Positions 8,940 through 18,467 of a stretch of DNA of 45,072 nucleotides are shown here, piece after piece; positions within the stretch are counted from its first letter, which is position 1, and the number at the start of each line of letters is the position of its first letter. Position numbers and translations under genes: made by a program. Where the stretch lies: the NCBI RefSeq assembly GCF_004761975.1, contig NZ_RQII01000045.1, positions 1-45,072 on the forward strand, read 5' to 3'. Below the pieces are notes generated by a model. The model did no database searches, was not told the DNA's origin, and saw only the letters and a list, made by a program, of their open reading frames with translations. This stretch comes from Planococcus koreensis (lineage in GTDB: Bacteria > Bacillota > Bacilli > Bacillales_A > Planococcaceae).

Positions 8940-8979
8940 AAAAACAGGACAAGGCGCGGAATCCGCAGCTTGTCCTGTC
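8940..8979 (-). terminator. Terminator of the pncB-nadE operon
   Basis: Minus strand ACAGGACAAG paired with CTTGTCCTGT, with a nested TGCGGA/TCCGCG inner stem and a TTTTTG tail, 11 nt past the nadE stop. Confidence 0.88.
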
Positions 8980-8989
8980 TCTGTCCAGT

Positions 8990-9817
8990 TTATTTCCAAA
9001 AATCATCAAAAACCGTAATTGGCAAATGGCGTTTATGCTGCGAACGCAAGTAATAGCCTTCCAGTTTTTCTTGCGCATCCGCTGGAATTTTCTTGCCTTC
9101 AAGGTAGTCGTCAATCATGTCGTAGGTGATGCCTAATGCCACTTCATCCGGAATCGCCGGACGGTCTTCTTCGAGATCCGCAGTAGGAATCTTCATATAG
9201 AGGTGCTCCGGACTGCCAAGTTCTTTCAGCATTGCGCGGCCCTGGCGCTTGTTCAATCGGAACAACGGCGTGAGGTCGGCTGCCCCATCTCCGAATTTCG
9301 TATAGAATCCGGTCACCGCCTCAGCTGCATGGTCGGTGCCGAGCACCACCGCTTTATGGGACCCTGCAATCGCAAACTGCACTTTCATCCGTTCACGCGC
9401 CTTCTCATTGCCTTTAACGAAGTCGGTCAATTCAACGCCGACTTCTTCCAGCGCTTTATCGCTCGCATCTACCGCTTCTTTGATGTTCACCGTATAAATC
9501 TTTGTCGGTTTGATAAAGTCGATTGCGTCTTGCGCGTCATGTTCATCAAATTGCGTGCCATAAGGCAAGCGCAATGCATAGAACGTGTATTTGCCTGCTT
9601 CAGTTTCCCCGTTGAGCTCATCAACCGCCATTTGGGCTAACTTGCCCGCAAGCGTTGAATCCTGCCCGCCGGAAATCCCCAGCACAAATCCGGTCAAGAA
9701 GGGATGCTTGATCAAGTATTGTTTTAAGAAATCAATCGTCAGGCGTATTTCTTCCTGTGTATCGATGGCGGGCTTCACTTTCAATTCTTTAATGATCTGC
9801 TGCTGCAAATTCGGCAT
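8990..9817 (-). CDS. nadE: NH3-dependent NAD+ synthetase
   Basis: NadE makes NAD+ from deamido-NAD+, ammonia and ATP. The 275-residue length fits the short ammonia-dependent form; no glutaminase domain is present. The pyrophosphatase loop SGGQDST is at residues 49-55, and [25 protein letters not shown] is the typical substrate-binding stretch. AAGGAGG lies six to seven bases before the ATG and overlaps the pncB stop region (15-nt gap), so the two are cotranscribed. Together they convert nicotinate to NAD+ with NadD elsewhere. Confidence 0.96.
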   Translation of the reverse strand: MPNLQQQIIKELKVKPAIDTQEEIRLTIDFLKQYLIKHPFLTGFVLGISGGQDSTLAGKLAQMAVDELNGETEAGKYTFYALRLPYGTQFDEHDAQDAIDFIKPTKIYTVNIKEAVDASDKALEEVGVELTDFVKGNEKARERMKVQFAIAGSHKAVVLGTDHAAEAVTGFYTKFGDGAADLTPLFRLNKRQGRAMLKELGSPEHLYMKIPTADLEEDRPAIPDEVALGITYDMIDDYLEGKKIPADAQEKLEGYYLRSQHKRHLPITVFDDFWK

Positions 9818-9832
9818 GAATCTTCCTCCTTA

Positions 9833-11302
9833 TTATTTCCCAGCCATTTGCTGGATGGCATCTTTCACTTCTTGGATATTGCGCATTTTATTGTCCCAGC
9901 ATTTCTGGCTCAAATCGACCGGATATTCTTCCGGATTCAGTGACCGTTTGTATTCATCCCATAAGAGGTTCAGGCTGCTGGAAGCGTATGCCTGAATTTG
10001 AGGCAAAGGCGGATTTTCATAAACCACTTCACCAGCCTTGATCACTTGTTGATGAAGATTGACAGCCTCAAAATTCGACACGAACTTCGAGACATATGTA
10101 TGAACCGGATGGAACATTTTCAAATGGTCTTCTTTGGCCGGTTCTTCATCATGCATCGTGATATAATCACCTTCTGATTTCCCATTTTCCCTATCTATAA
10201 TGCGGTAAACGTTTTTCAAGCCCGGCGTCGTCACTTTTTCAGCATTGCCAGAGATCTTGATCGTGTCTTCCATTGTCCCATGGTCGTTTTCTATCGCCAC
10301 AAGTTTATAGACTGCGCCAAGAGCCGGCTGATCGTAGGCGGTGATCAGCTTTGTGCCAATGCCCCACGAATCCACGCGCGCTCCCTGCGCTTTCAAATTA
10401 AGGATGGTGTATTCATCCAAATCGTTTGAGACAACGATTTCAGTATCCGTAAATCCAGCCTCATCCAGCATTTTCCGTGCTTCTTTCGACAGGAATGCGA
10501 TATCACCGCTGTCCAGGCGGATGCCGATGAAATTGATTTTATCGCCTAATTCTTTCGCAACCCGGATGGCAGTAGGTACGCCGGATTTAATCGTGTCATA
10601 AGTATCAACCAGGAAAACACAGTCTTTATGGCGTTTTGCATAGGAATGAAACGCTTCGTATTCATCTTTATAAGCTTGTACCATCGAATGCGCGTGCGTT
10701 CCGGCAACCGGAATTCCGAATTTCTTGCCGGCCCGAACATTGCTGGTCGCTTCCAAACCGCCAATAAAAGCTGCACGGGTCCCCCAGATCGCCGCATCCA
10801 TTTCCTGGGCGCGCCGTGTTCCGAATTCCATGACCCGTTCCTTTTTCACAATCTGCTTGATGCGGCTCGCTTTGGTGGCAATCAAGGTTTGATAATTTAC
10901 GATATTCAAAAGCGCTGTTTCAATAAGCTGCGCTTCTACCAATGGTGCTTCGATCCGCAACAATGGTTCATTTTGAAAAACGGTTTCGCCTTCAACAACC
11001 GAATAGACATCGCCAGTAAAACGTACCGTTCTCAAGTAGTCAAGAAAATCATCTTTGTAGCCGACTTCTTCTTTTAAATAAGCCAAATCGCTTTCCGAAA
11101 ACTTGAACTCCCTTAAATAATCGAGCACTCGCTCCAATCCCGCGAAAACTGCGTAGCCATTGCCGAATGGCAGTTTTCTAAAAAACAACTCGAATACCGC
11201 TTTCCGTTCATGCATTCCATCCGCCCAATAGGATTCCGTCATATTAATCTGGTACAAATCCGTATGTAAGGCCAAGCTGTCGTCTGCATATGTATTGCGC
11301 AT
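9833..11302 (-). CDS. pncB: Nicotinate phosphoribosyltransferase
   Basis: PncB joins nicotinate and PRPP to give nicotinate mononucleotide, the entry step of NAD salvage. The 489-residue protein carries the N-terminal LHTDLYQINM motif, FGTRRAQEMDAAIWGTRA and AGTHAHSMVQAY, all characteristic, and SVSNDLDEY-type and GIGTKL phosphate-binding segments. The ATG at 11302 is used because AAGGAG lies six bases upstream; an in-frame ATG seven codons earlier has no site. A TATAAT at 11339-11344 (minus) may be its -10, but the matching -35 is poor. Confidence 0.95.
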   Translation of the reverse strand: MRNTYADDSLALHTDLYQINMTESYWADGMHERKAVFELFFRKLPFGNGYAVFAGLERVLDYLREFKFSESDLAYLKEEVGYKDDFLDYLRTVRFTGDVYSVVEGETVFQNEPLLRIEAPLVEAQLIETALLNIVNYQTLIATKASRIKQIVKKERVMEFGTRRAQEMDAAIWGTRAAFIGGLEATSNVRAGKKFGIPVAGTHAHSMVQAYKDEYEAFHSYAKRHKDCVFLVDTYDTIKSGVPTAIRVAKELGDKINFIGIRLDSGDIAFLSKEARKMLDEAGFTDTEIVVSNDLDEYTILNLKAQGARVDSWGIGTKLITAYDQPALGAVYKLVAIENDHGTMEDTIKISGNAEKVTTPGLKNVYRIIDRENGKSEGDYITMHDEEPAKEDHLKMFHPVHTYVSKFVSNFEAVNLHQQVIKAGEVVYENPPLPQIQAYASSSLNLLWDEYKRSLNPEEYPVDLSQKCWDNKMRNIQEVKDAIQQMAGK

Positions 11303-11391
11303 AAAAATCTCCTTCTTCCACATTAAATAATTTCTCTAATTATACCCTAAAGAAAACAATTCAAAAACGAAATGCCCAGGAAAGAAATAAG

Positions 11392-11420
11392 TTGACACGG
11401 AATGTTCTCTATGCAATAAT
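11392..11420 (+). promoter_or_regulatory. Plus-strand promoter facing the pncB-ilvD gap
   Basis: TTGACA-N17-AATAAT on the plus strand, opposite to both neighbouring genes. It has a consensus -35 and exact spacing. The transcript would begin near 11427 and has no plausible protein-coding gene before the terminator at 11683-11716. Confidence 0.55.
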
Positions 11421-11426
11421 AGTCAA

Positions 11427-11716
11427 GTTAACATATAGGTAACTGGTAATTTTGATAATCTGGCATTCTACGATAATGTTTTTGAGAATACTTATTCACA
11501 CTGGCGCGATTAAAGGATCGCAAGGACGTAAAAGAAGGCAGGGTTTACGTTGCTTAAGTTAGAAAGCCCCAGTGGAACAATGACCGCGGCACAGAAAGTT
11601 AAACCTTTCAATGGAAATGATTCCCCGTTTTTAACGGGTTGAAAAATTGAGTCAAAACTTATAGATGTTACCTTAAACAAACAAAGGGCAGCCCTCACAT
11701 TGAGGGCTGCCCTTTT
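11427..11716 (+). ncRNA. Candidate orphan structured RNA, about 290 nt
   Basis: Between a plus-strand promoter and a strong hairpin terminator lies sequence able to fold as a closed multibranch unit. ACTGG (11500-11504) can pair with CCAGT (11569-11573). They enclose three local hairpins: GCGAT/ATCGC, ACGTAAA/TTTACGT and GCTT/AAGC. A further CCCGTT/AACGGG hairpin lies near 11624-11639. No open frame with a ribosome binding site exists. I do not recognise an Rfam family; it does not match 6S, SRP, tmRNA or RNase P signatures. It could also be a leader whose gene was lost. Confidence 0.35.
11683..11716. terminator. Bidirectional terminator between ilvD and the candidate RNA
   Basis: AAAGGGCAGCCCTCA / TGAGGGCTGCCCTTTT is a 15-bp stem with T runs on both strands. 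It ends ilvD on the minus strand and would end any plus-strand transcript from 11427. Confidence 0.9.
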
Positions 11717-11725
11717 CCAATTGTT

Positions 11726-13447
11726 TCAGCTTTTTAAAACGAGTGTTTCTTCCGGTGCTGTTTGTTCACGGTTTAAATAATCCGTTACTGCTCCTTTTGA
11801 AGAGCAAGAAACATTATGTGCGTATTTGCCGAGCACCCCTTTTTTATAAAGCGGCGGCGCAGTCCATTCCCTGCGGCGCTGTGCCAGTTCTTCTGCCGGT
11901 ACATCCATCGAGATTTCCTGCAATACAGAATCGATCGTGACGATGTCGCCTTCTTTGAGAAGCGCAATCGGTCCGCCAGTTTGTGCTTCAGGCGCAATAT
12001 GACCCACCACTAGACCGTGCGTACCTCCGGAGAAGCGGCCGTCTGTCAGCAATGCCACTTTTTCATCCATTCCTTTTCCGACGAGAATTGCCGAGATCGA
12101 CAGCATTTCCGGCATTCCCGGTCCGCCTTTTGGTCCTACGTAGCGGATGACCAGTACATCACCGTCGTTTATTTCATTGGCCATAACAGCCGCTGTCGCT
12201 TCTTTCTCCGTGTTAAAGACTCGGGCAGGACCGCTGTGCCGCGTGACTTTGACGCCAGACATTTTCGCAACTGCGCCGCTTGGCGACAAATTCCCTTTCA
12301 GGACGATCAATGGCCCGTCTTTGCGTTTCGGGTTGTCGAAAGGCATGATGACCACTTGCCCTTTCAGTAAATCAGGTGCCTCTGCCAAATTCTCTGCCAA
12401 GGTTTTCCCAGTGACCGTCATACAGCCGCCGTGAAGATAACCCGCTTTCCAAAGAACCTTCATCACTGCCTGCACGCCGCCTACGCGGTGCAGATCCTGC
12501 ATGACGTATTTTCCGCTTGGCTTCAAGTCCGCAATATGCGGAACTGTTTTCTGGATGCGGTCAAAATCATCCATCGTCAAGTCGATTTCCGCTGCATGCG
12601 CGATTGCCAGCAAATGCAAAATCGCATTGGTTGAGCCGCCAAGGGCCTGCACGACGGTTATGGCGTTTTCAAACGATTCTTTTGTCATGATGTCTTTTGG
12701 ATAAATGCCTTTTTCAAGCAGATTGTATACGGCTGCCCCTGCTGCTTTGCAATCCGCTTGTTTGACGCTTGACTCTGCCGGATTCGAAGAACTGCCCGGC
12801 AAACTCATTCCCATTGCTTCTGCAGCAGATGCCATCGTGTTCGCTGTGTACATGCCGCCGCAAGAACCTGCTCCTGGACATGCCCCGCATTCGATTTTGC
12901 GCAATGAATCATCGTTGATATCGCCGTTATTATGCTGGCCGACGCCTTCAAATACAGAAACGATATCGATATCCTGGCCGTTATAATTACCCGGAGCAAT
13001 CGTTCCTCCGTATGCGAAAACAGCTGGCACGCCAGAATTTGCAATCGCAATCAAGCAGCCGGGTATATTTTTGTCACAGCCTCCGATTGCTACCAGCCCA
13101 TCCAGACTTTCAGCCCCGACAACCGTTTCAATAGAATCCGCGATCAAATCACGGCTCGGCAATGAATACCGCATGCCTTCCGTGCCCATCGAAATACCAT
13201 CCGATACCGTAATTGTATTAAATACTAACGGCACTCCTCCTGCTTCTCTCGCACCACTTTTCGCGCTGACCGCCAAGTCGTGGATATGTATATTGCAGGG
13301 CGTCACTTCGCTCCAGGTGCTGGCTACCCCGATCATCGGTTTCTTGAAATCTTCATCCGTAACACCGACTGCCCGGAGCATTGCCCGGTTCGGCGCTTTC
13401 ATCGCTCCGTCGAATACTTTACTGTTTATGCGCAAATCTTTTTTCAT
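11726..13447 (-). CDS. ilvD: Dihydroxy-acid dehydratase
   Basis: IlvD dehydrates 2,3-dihydroxy-isovalerate and -methylvalerate in valine, isoleucine and leucine synthesis, using an Fe-S cluster. The 573-residue protein has the cluster and Mg2+ motifs [10 protein letters not shown] and [19 protein letters not shown], and the C-terminal [11 protein letters not shown] and [11 protein letters not shown]. Length is normal. AAAGGAAAG lies upstream of the ATG at 13447. No T-box or other ilv genes are nearby; ilvD is often separate from the ilv-leu operon in Bacillales. Confidence 0.97.
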   Translation of the reverse strand: MKKDLRINSKVFDGAMKAPNRAMLRAVGVTDEDFKKPMIGVASTWSEVTPCNIHIHDLAVSAKSGAREAGGVPLVFNTITVSDGISMGTEGMRYSLPSRDLIADSIETVVGAESLDGLVAIGGCDKNIPGCLIAIANSGVPAVFAYGGTIAPGNYNGQDIDIVSVFEGVGQHNNGDINDDSLRKIECGACPGAGSCGGMYTANTMASAAEAMGMSLPGSSSNPAESSVKQADCKAAGAAVYNLLEKGIYPKDIMTKESFENAITVVQALGGSTNAILHLLAIAHAAEIDLTMDDFDRIQKTVPHIADLKPSGKYVMQDLHRVGGVQAVMKVLWKAGYLHGGCMTVTGKTLAENLAEAPDLLKGQVVIMPFDNPKRKDGPLIVLKGNLSPSGAVAKMSGVKVTRHSGPARVFNTEKEATAAVMANEINDGDVLVIRYVGPKGGPGMPEMLSISAILVGKGMDEKVALLTDGRFSGGTHGLVVGHIAPEAQTGGPIALLKEGDIVTIDSVLQEISMDVPAEELAQRRREWTAPPLYKKGVLGKYAHNVSCSSKGAVTDYLNREQTAPEETLVLKS

Positions 13448-13473
13448 CAGACATCTTTCCTTTCTTTTGTATC

Positions 13474-13501
13474 ATTATAGAGAAATATTTACTCAATTCA
13501 A
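13474..13501 (-). promoter_or_regulatory. Promoter of ilvD
   Basis: Minus strand TTGAAT-N16-TATAAT, with the -10 about 26 nt before the start codon. The DNA upstream to about 13600 is extremely AT-rich. Confidence 0.6.
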
Positions 13502-13707
13502 TGAATTTTAAATATTTTATTTAATATTTTTTAATTATTCGAAAAAACGTCCCTATTTTTCCTTAGCTTATCGCTTAATATTTTTTTCTTTAAGGACCGG
13601 ATGCTATACTGAAAGCACATCAATTTTCTTCCTTATTTTAGTGATGATGAGTCGGCAAGAACGCCGCAATGCGGCTGGATAATTTATTGGGATCGGAGAT
13701 GGTTTGG

Positions 13708-14208
13708 ATGCAGATCCGGGAAGCGCATGAAGATGAATACGAATTTATAAAATGGCAAAGGCTGGCTTCTTATAGCCCTTTTGAACAGCTGATCCCTGCC
13801 CCGCATTGGGAGTTGCTAAAAAACACCTTATTGTCCGATACTTTTAAAGGCCCAGGAGTTCGCGTTTTTATTGCGGAAAGCAACGGCGCTATCGTTGGCA
13901 GCATCGTATTGTTCCCAGCGGAATCGAAAGCTTATGAATGGGATGAAAGAGCGCTGCAGCATCCTGAAATCCGGATGCTGGCAGTGGAACCAGCCCAGCG
14001 TTCCCAAGGAGCAGGCAAGGCGCTCGTCAGCCATTGCATCCAGCAAGCGAAAGCGGACGGCGCTCCATTTGTCGGCCTGCATACGGCAGACTTTATGGCA
14101 AACGCCATAAAATTATACACAAGCTTCGGCTTCGAGCGGGTTCCGTCATTGGACTTTATGCCGCTTGATGATGGGATCATCGTCAAAGCTTTCAAGCTGA
14201 ATTTATAG
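13708..14208 (+). CDS. GNAT-family N-acetyltransferase
   Basis: A 166-residue single-domain acetyltransferase. The acetyl-CoA loop is in AVEPAQRSQGAGKALVSH, preceded by a central strand (IRMLAVE) and followed by the usual ANAIKLYTSFGF helix-strand. The substrate is unknown. The ATG at 13708 is chosen for the GGAG nine bases upstream; the frame extends 13 codons farther without a site. An extended -10 (TGCTATACT, 13602-13610) may be its promoter. It stands alone, with a terminator right behind. Confidence 0.85.
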   Translation: MQIREAHEDEYEFIKWQRLASYSPFEQLIPAPHWELLKNTLLSDTFKGPGVRVFIAESNGAIVGSIVLFPAESKAYEWDERALQHPEIRMLAVEPAQRSQGAGKALVSHCIQQAKADGAPFVGLHTADFMANAIKLYTSFGFERVPSLDFMPLDDGIIVKAFKLNL

Positions 14209-14215
14209 ATAAAAA

Positions 14216-14259
14216 AGGAAAAAGGTTTCGGCGAAGTGCCGAAACCTTTTTCCTTTTTT
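14216..14259. terminator. Bidirectional terminator between convergent genes
   Basis: AAAAAGGTTTCGGC / GCCGAAACCTTTTT with A and T runs on both sides, serving the GNAT gene (+) and the GGDEF-EAL gene (-). Confidence 0.9.
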
Positions 14260-17200
14260 TACCGCTGCTGGCTCCACACTTTTTCTTGCTGCCACTCTTT
14301 CTCGAATTGCTCCGGCAAAGCGGGTTTGCTGAAATAATAGCCTTGTCCAGTGACATTGAATGACTTCAGCAATTCCATTTGTTCTTTGGTTTCGATTCCT
14401 TCCGCAACAACCTCGGTTTGAAGGTTTTTGCCTACTTGGATGATGGCGGAGAGAATCGCTAAATTGCGGTGGTTGCCGATAATGTCGTCAATCAGCGATT
14501 TATCGATTTTAAGTGTATCAATGCTGATGTTCTTGATGACTGTCAACGACGAGAAGCCGGCGCCAAAATCGTCTATCGCTATCTTAATTCCCAGCTTTCT
14601 GAGCTCTTCCATTAATTGTGATGCCTCTTCGACGTCAAACATGACGCTTTCCGTGATTTCAATTTCGAAAAAGCGGGTATCCACCTGATGCTTTTTCAAA
14701 ATGCCATCCACTTTGCGGCTGAAGTTCGGGTCCCGGAACTGGCGGGCGGATGCATTGACAGACACTTTGATTAAGGGGAATCCGAGCCGCTCCCATTCTT
14801 TCAGCTGTCTGCATGCTTCATCAAGGACCCATTCGCCGATTGGCAAAATGAGCCCGGTCTCTTCAGCTATCGGAATGAATTCATTCGGCTGAACCATGCC
14901 GAACGGCGATTGCCAGCGCAATAACGCCTCCAGGCCGACCAAGCGATTTGATTGAAGATCGATTTGCGGCTGGTAATACAATAGGAATTCTCCATTATCG
15001 ATCGCTTTTCTCAAAGCATTTTCAATTTGGAATTTCCTTGTCGCTTTTTCATTTAAATCGTCTGTGTAGAACTGATAGTTGTTCTTGCCTTTTTCTTTCG
15101 CCGAATACAGTGCAAAGTCCGCTTGGCGAATCAGCATCCCGGCATCACAAGTACAGTTCGACTGGAAGCTGATGCCGATGCTGATGGTCACGACCAAGTC
15201 GTGATCCATGAGAATGACCGGCCGGTTCATTTCTTTAATGATTTTTCGGCTGAGGCGCTCTAAGTAATTCTCATCCGCATCTTCAAGCACGACGATGAAT
15301 TCGTCGCCTCCATGCCGTGACAGGCGGTCTGAAGGGCGCAGACAATTTTTAATGCGCTCCGATACGTGCTGCAAAAAAAGGTCGCCGCCGTGATGGCCCA
15401 ATAAATCATTGACACCTTTAAAATCATCAAAATCAATAATCACTACAGCAAGTGAGCGGTTAAGCTGCTGTGCGCGCTCGGCTGTTTTCGATAAGTTTTC
15501 GTAGAACCAATGCCTGTTCGGCAACCCGGTCAATTGATCGGTAAATGCCAAATCGTTCACTTTTTTCTCAATGCGCTTTTTCTCCGTGACATCTCTGGCA
15601 ATCGAAAAAGCCCCTTCGACTCGGCCTTGGCGCGTCATAGGCACGACATTGACATCCACTTCAATTTGCTTGCCGAATTTATCGACCAGCTTTTGCTCCG
15701 ACCGGAGAGACTTGCCGTTTTTTGTCAATGTGAACGTTTGTTGTACTTCTTGAAGGTTTTCAGCAATGAGCGCAGGAAAAGCCATTGCATGCAATTCTTG
15801 TTTAGTGTAGCCAGTCAATTTTTCCGCATTGTGGTTGACGTTGGTAAAATTCCCGTCCATGTCAAGCTCAAATACGGCGTCCAGATTCTGTTCAAACAGC
15901 GAACGGTATTTTTCTTCGTTTTCTTCTAAGAGCCGGATTGCTTTCTTTTCTTTCGAAATGTTTTTCGCGATGCCGAAAACGCCGATGATTTCATTGTCGA
16001 CGATTATCGGCAGGTTTGTAATATGGAATGGTACAGAATCTCCAGTGCGGTGAATCCCGACGAGTTCGTAATTTCGCGGCGTTCCCTTCAAAGCCAGTTC
16101 GAAATTCCGAATTGTCTCCGGCAGGAATTCCGGCTTCACAATTTCATGGAAAGTGAGGCTCCCAAACTCCGCTCTCGTGTAGCCCAGCATGTCCACCAAC
16201 GCCTGATTGACATTCAGCATCTTCCCTCGTGCATCCATTGAATAAACACCCTCGGGATTATGCAGGAAAAGCGACTGGTAGCGTTGTTCGCTTTCTTCCA
16301 ATTTGCGCCGCACTCTTTGCTGTTCTGTGATATTGCGCAAAATCAGCTGAATGGAGGGGTTCCCTTCAAATTCCATCCGCGCGCCTCGTATTTCAACTTC
16401 CAGCGCCTTGCCTCCAGGAACGACAAGTTTCTGTTCAATCGGAGTCTCATCTTCGCCTGATATCATACTGCTGATGCGCTGTTTAATCGCTTCCCGGTTT
16501 TCTTTCGGAACAAAATCAAGAACGCGTTTCCCAACCAGGTCAAGCTCTGTTTGCGCATTTACTAAGTTTAGGCAGGCCTGATTGACAAAAGTAATGTCGC
16601 CGTCACTCTGGACAACAATCGGTTCTGGCGATAGTTCTACCAATCTTCGGAATCGCTCCTCGCTTTCTTTCAACGTCTCTTGTAATTGTTTTTCACTGGC
16701 AAGAGACCGATAATCCAACACCGCAAAAAACACGGCTAAAAAGATCATGAATAAAATCATTGTCAGCACGAACAGCAAGAGGGAATAATCCGCGTAATTC
16801 AACGCCCTTCCCTCAGTCTGCAGCTCCATCATCGATCCACTAGTGGAACTATAATGCATCACTGCAACCGAGAGGCCCAAAACCACTGCACTGATCGATT
16901 TTCGGGCAATCGATTTTTTGCTATAAGCTGCAAGGATGAAAAGCCGTGTAGCCAATGAAGAAAAAACGAACGCCATTATCAGAGACAACGCTGTATTCAA
17001 TAGGTTGATCTGGAAATCCATCTGCTCTCTGACAGCAAGAACAGCAATGTAGTGCCCTAAAAAAATGCCTGCACCTAAGAGCAGGCTGCTGAAAACACTT
17101 TTCCATTTGCTCTCATTTTTAAAGTACAAAAAATAGAAAGCGCCGTAAGCTCCAAGAATCGAAGCCGCAAGCGACCCACCCAATATGAGGGGGTTATAAC

Positions 17201-17426
17201 TTATCCTGATAGTGGGATTGGAAGCCGCCATTCCAGTGAAATGCATCGTAAATATCCCAACTCCAACCGCCCATGCCGCAAAGATGGTCAATGTTCTTTT
17301 CTGGACGCGGTTTGCGCCATTTATCTTTTGCGTTAAGACCAATGCTATATAAGATGAGATGATGGCGGTAAAAACAGATAAAATTACTAAAAACGGACTG
17401 AAAAATTCAAACAATACTGACTTCAT
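14259..17426 (-). CDS. MHYT-PAS-PAS-PAS-GGDEF-EAL membrane c-di-GMP signalling protein
   Basis: A 1055-residue protein with both c-di-GMP synthase and phosphodiesterase modules. Residues about 10-240 form seven membrane segments with three MHYT repeats (MHFT at 61, GHYI at 124, MHYS at 190), a proposed gas/redox sensor. PAS domains lie at about 255-370, 380-490 and 500-615. The GGDEF domain has an intact GGDEF at 706-710 and an inhibitory RxxD site (RPSD, 697-700) five residues before it. The EAL domain has EALLRW (833), DDFGAGFSS (952), KIDKSLI and EGIE, all catalytic residues present. Both activities look possible; which dominates cannot be told. AGGAG abuts the ATG, so the start is slightly uncertain. 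No operon partner. Confidence 0.93.
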   Translation of the reverse strand: MKSVLFEFFSPFLVILSVFTAIISSYIALVLTQKINGANRVQKRTLTIFAAWAVGVGIFTMHFTGMAASNPTIRISYNPLILGGSLAASILGAYGAFYFLYFKNESKWKSVFSSLLLGAGIFLGHYIAVLAVREQMDFQINLLNTALSLIMAFVFSSLATRLFILAAYSKKSIARKSISAVVLGLSVAVMHYSSTSGSMMELQTEGRALNYADYSLLLFVLTMILFMIFLAVFFAVLDYRSLASEKQLQETLKESEERFRRLVELSPEPIVVQSDGDITFVNQACLNLVNAQTELDLVGKRVLDFVPKENREAIKQRISSMISGEDETPIEQKLVVPGGKALEVEIRGARMEFEGNPSIQLILRNITEQQRVRRKLEESEQRYQSLFLHNPEGVYSMDARGKMLNVNQALVDMLGYTRAEFGSLTFHEIVKPEFLPETIRNFELALKGTPRNYELVGIHRTGDSVPFHITNLPIIVDNEIIGVFGIAKNISKEKKAIRLLEENEEKYRSLFEQNLDAVFELDMDGNFTNVNHNAEKLTGYTKQELHAMAFPALIAENLQEVQQTFTLTKNGKSLRSEQKLVDKFGKQIEVDVNVVPMTRQGRVEGAFSIARDVTEKKRIEKKVNDLAFTDQLTGLPNRHWFYENLSKTAERAQQLNRSLAVVIIDFDDFKGVNDLLGHHGGDLFLQHVSERIKNCLRPSDRLSRHGGDEFIVVLEDADENYLERLSRKIIKEMNRPVILMDHDLVVTISIGISFQSNCTCDAGMLIRQADFALYSAKEKGKNNYQFYTDDLNEKATRKFQIENALRKAIDNGEFLLYYQPQIDLQSNRLVGLEALLRWQSPFGMVQPNEFIPIAEETGLILPIGEWVLDEACRQLKEWERLGFPLIKVSVNASARQFRDPNFSRKVDGILKKHQVDTRFFEIEITESVMFDVEEASQLMEELRKLGIKIAIDDFGAGFSSLTVIKNISIDTLKIDKSLIDDIIGNHRNLAILSAIIQVGKNLQTEVVAEGIETKEQMELLKSFNVTGQGYYFSKPALPEQFEKEWQQEKVWSQQR

Positions 17427-17545
17427 CTCCTACTTTGTCTTTATTAATATAGATTATTATACCTTAAATAAAATGTGGAAGAACAAAGAATTAATATATA
17501 CGAAGAACAAGTATTGCGGAACAGCGGGATGCTGCTTTTACAGAA

Positions 17546-18211
17546 TCATGGATTGAACGGATTTTTCCATTCCATCAAAGCTGCATAATTCAAAGAATCT
17601 GCGTCTTCCAAGTAATCGCTGATGACGCAGACAGGAGTCCTGCCGCAGCGCAGCAAAAAGGAGACGACTGGGTCTTTGAGTTCGCCAGATACCACAGCCT
17701 CTAAGTACGCTTCGGGTGAAAGTTCATATGAATGCTTGAAATACCCCGGCATCCTGCCGCCGCCAAGGACTCGTTCGAGCCCATCATGGACGGCTCGCTC
17801 ATAATAGGACTGCATCAACAATCTTCCAAGGTCCATTTTCCGGTAACCGGGACTGACACAGATATCAGCGATGTATAGCGTGTTGCCAGTCGGATTGTGA
17901 TTCGTTATGGAGCCGCCAGCTGTCGCCTCGCTCCAGCTATGATGTGGAGAAGCGGAATCAAAATCTGTCAGCAGACCTGTAATAGATCCGGCCATCTCCC
18001 CCTCCACCTCTACGCATAACGCACCTTCTGGATAATGCTTTACATGGTTTGCCAATTGCTCTTTGCTCCACCACAACTCTTCAGGAAACGGCGGCGGGAA
18101 ACTTGCACGCTGAATGCCGATCAATGCGTCAAAATCCCGTTCTGTATAAGGGCGCACTACCGCTTTCACCGGCTTGCCGCTTTGAATAACATATTGCTCT
18201 TTGCGGTACAT
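17546..18211 (-). CDS. GNAT-family N-acetyltransferase
   Basis: A 221-residue acetyltransferase of a larger GNAT subgroup. The core includes VRPYTERDFDALIGIQRASFPPPFPEELWW at the start, a central YIADICVSPGYRKMDLGRLLMQSYY acetyl-CoA motif, and a C-terminal region specific to this group (RMPGYF...LSPEAYLEAV). The substrate is unknown. The ATG at 18211 has GGGAGG seven bases upstream, so the long N-terminal open extension (which covers the peptide gene in another frame) is not translated. It is separated from the upstream quorum-sensing cassette by a strong terminator. Confidence 0.85.
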   Translation of the reverse strand: MYRKEQYVIQSGKPVKAVVRPYTERDFDALIGIQRASFPPPFPEELWWSKEQLANHVKHYPEGALCVEVEGEMAGSITGLLTDFDSASPHHSWSEATAGGSITNHNPTGNTLYIADICVSPGYRKMDLGRLLMQSYYERAVHDGLERVLGGGRMPGYFKHSYELSPEAYLEAVVSGELKDPVVSFLLRCGRTPVCVISDYLEDADSLNYAALMEWKNPFNP

Positions 18212-18262
18212 ATTCATTCCTCCCAGCTTTTCTGCCTTTTCCCCTATTATATAGAAACCATT

Positions 18263-18295
18263 AAAAAACCTCCCGGCTGATTGCGCCGGGAGGTT
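18263..18295 (-). terminator. Terminator of the regulator-peptide operon
   Basis: Minus strand AACCTCCCGGC / GCCGGGAGGTT with a TTTTTT tail, 17 nt past the pro-peptide stop. The regulator and peptide thus form a closed two-gene unit. Confidence 0.9.
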
Positions 18296-18311
18296 CGATT
18301 TGCTGCGTTCC

Positions 18312-18467
18312 TTATAAAGGAGGCAAGATGACCGGTACTGCCATCGGCTTAGCTTCAGCCTGTGATGCAGTTGCCGCTTTAACTTCTGTTTCTTCCAATT
18401 GACCGATAGCGCCCACCAAAACTGCAGCGATAACTGCAGCGGCAGCAATTTTTTTGCCCATTTTCAT
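18312..18467 (-). CDS. Exported signalling pre-pro-peptide (RRNPP-type, NprX/PapR-like)
   Basis: This 51-codon gene has its ATG (18467) overlapping the regulator's TGA as ATGA. GGAGGAG lies within the last regulator codons, seven bases upstream. The product begins MKMGKK, followed by a hydrophobic run of about 16 residues (AAAAVIAAVLVGAIG) typical of a Sec signal. A charged linker with Glu, Lys and Ala (residues 23-40) comes next, then a short apolar C terminus, PMAVPVILPPL. Candidate export cleavage sites are after VKA or AEA. The layout (signal, linker, C-terminal active peptide, coupling to an HTH-TPR gene) is that of PapR, NprX and Phr peptides. The mature form is probably a 5-10 residue peptide from the C terminus, for example PVILPPL; that length is a guess. 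Confidence 0.78.
   Translation of the reverse strand: MKMGKKIAAAAVIAAVLVGAIGQLEETEVKAATASQAEAKPMAVPVILPPL

Noticed and set aside
11427..11716. 6S RNA, SRP RNA, tmRNA or RNase P RNA
   Set aside because: None of their conserved sequence blocks or overall shapes can be found. It is kept only as an unassigned candidate RNA.
13530..13546. CodY box upstream of ilvD
   Set aside because: The AT-rich stretch AATTATTCGAAAAAA has about five mismatches to the CodY consensus, no better than expected in such sequence.
17546..18448. A 300-residue version of the second GNAT protein
   Set aside because: The extra 79 residues run through a terminator and the pro-peptide gene in another frame. ATG at 18211 has a strong ribosome binding site.
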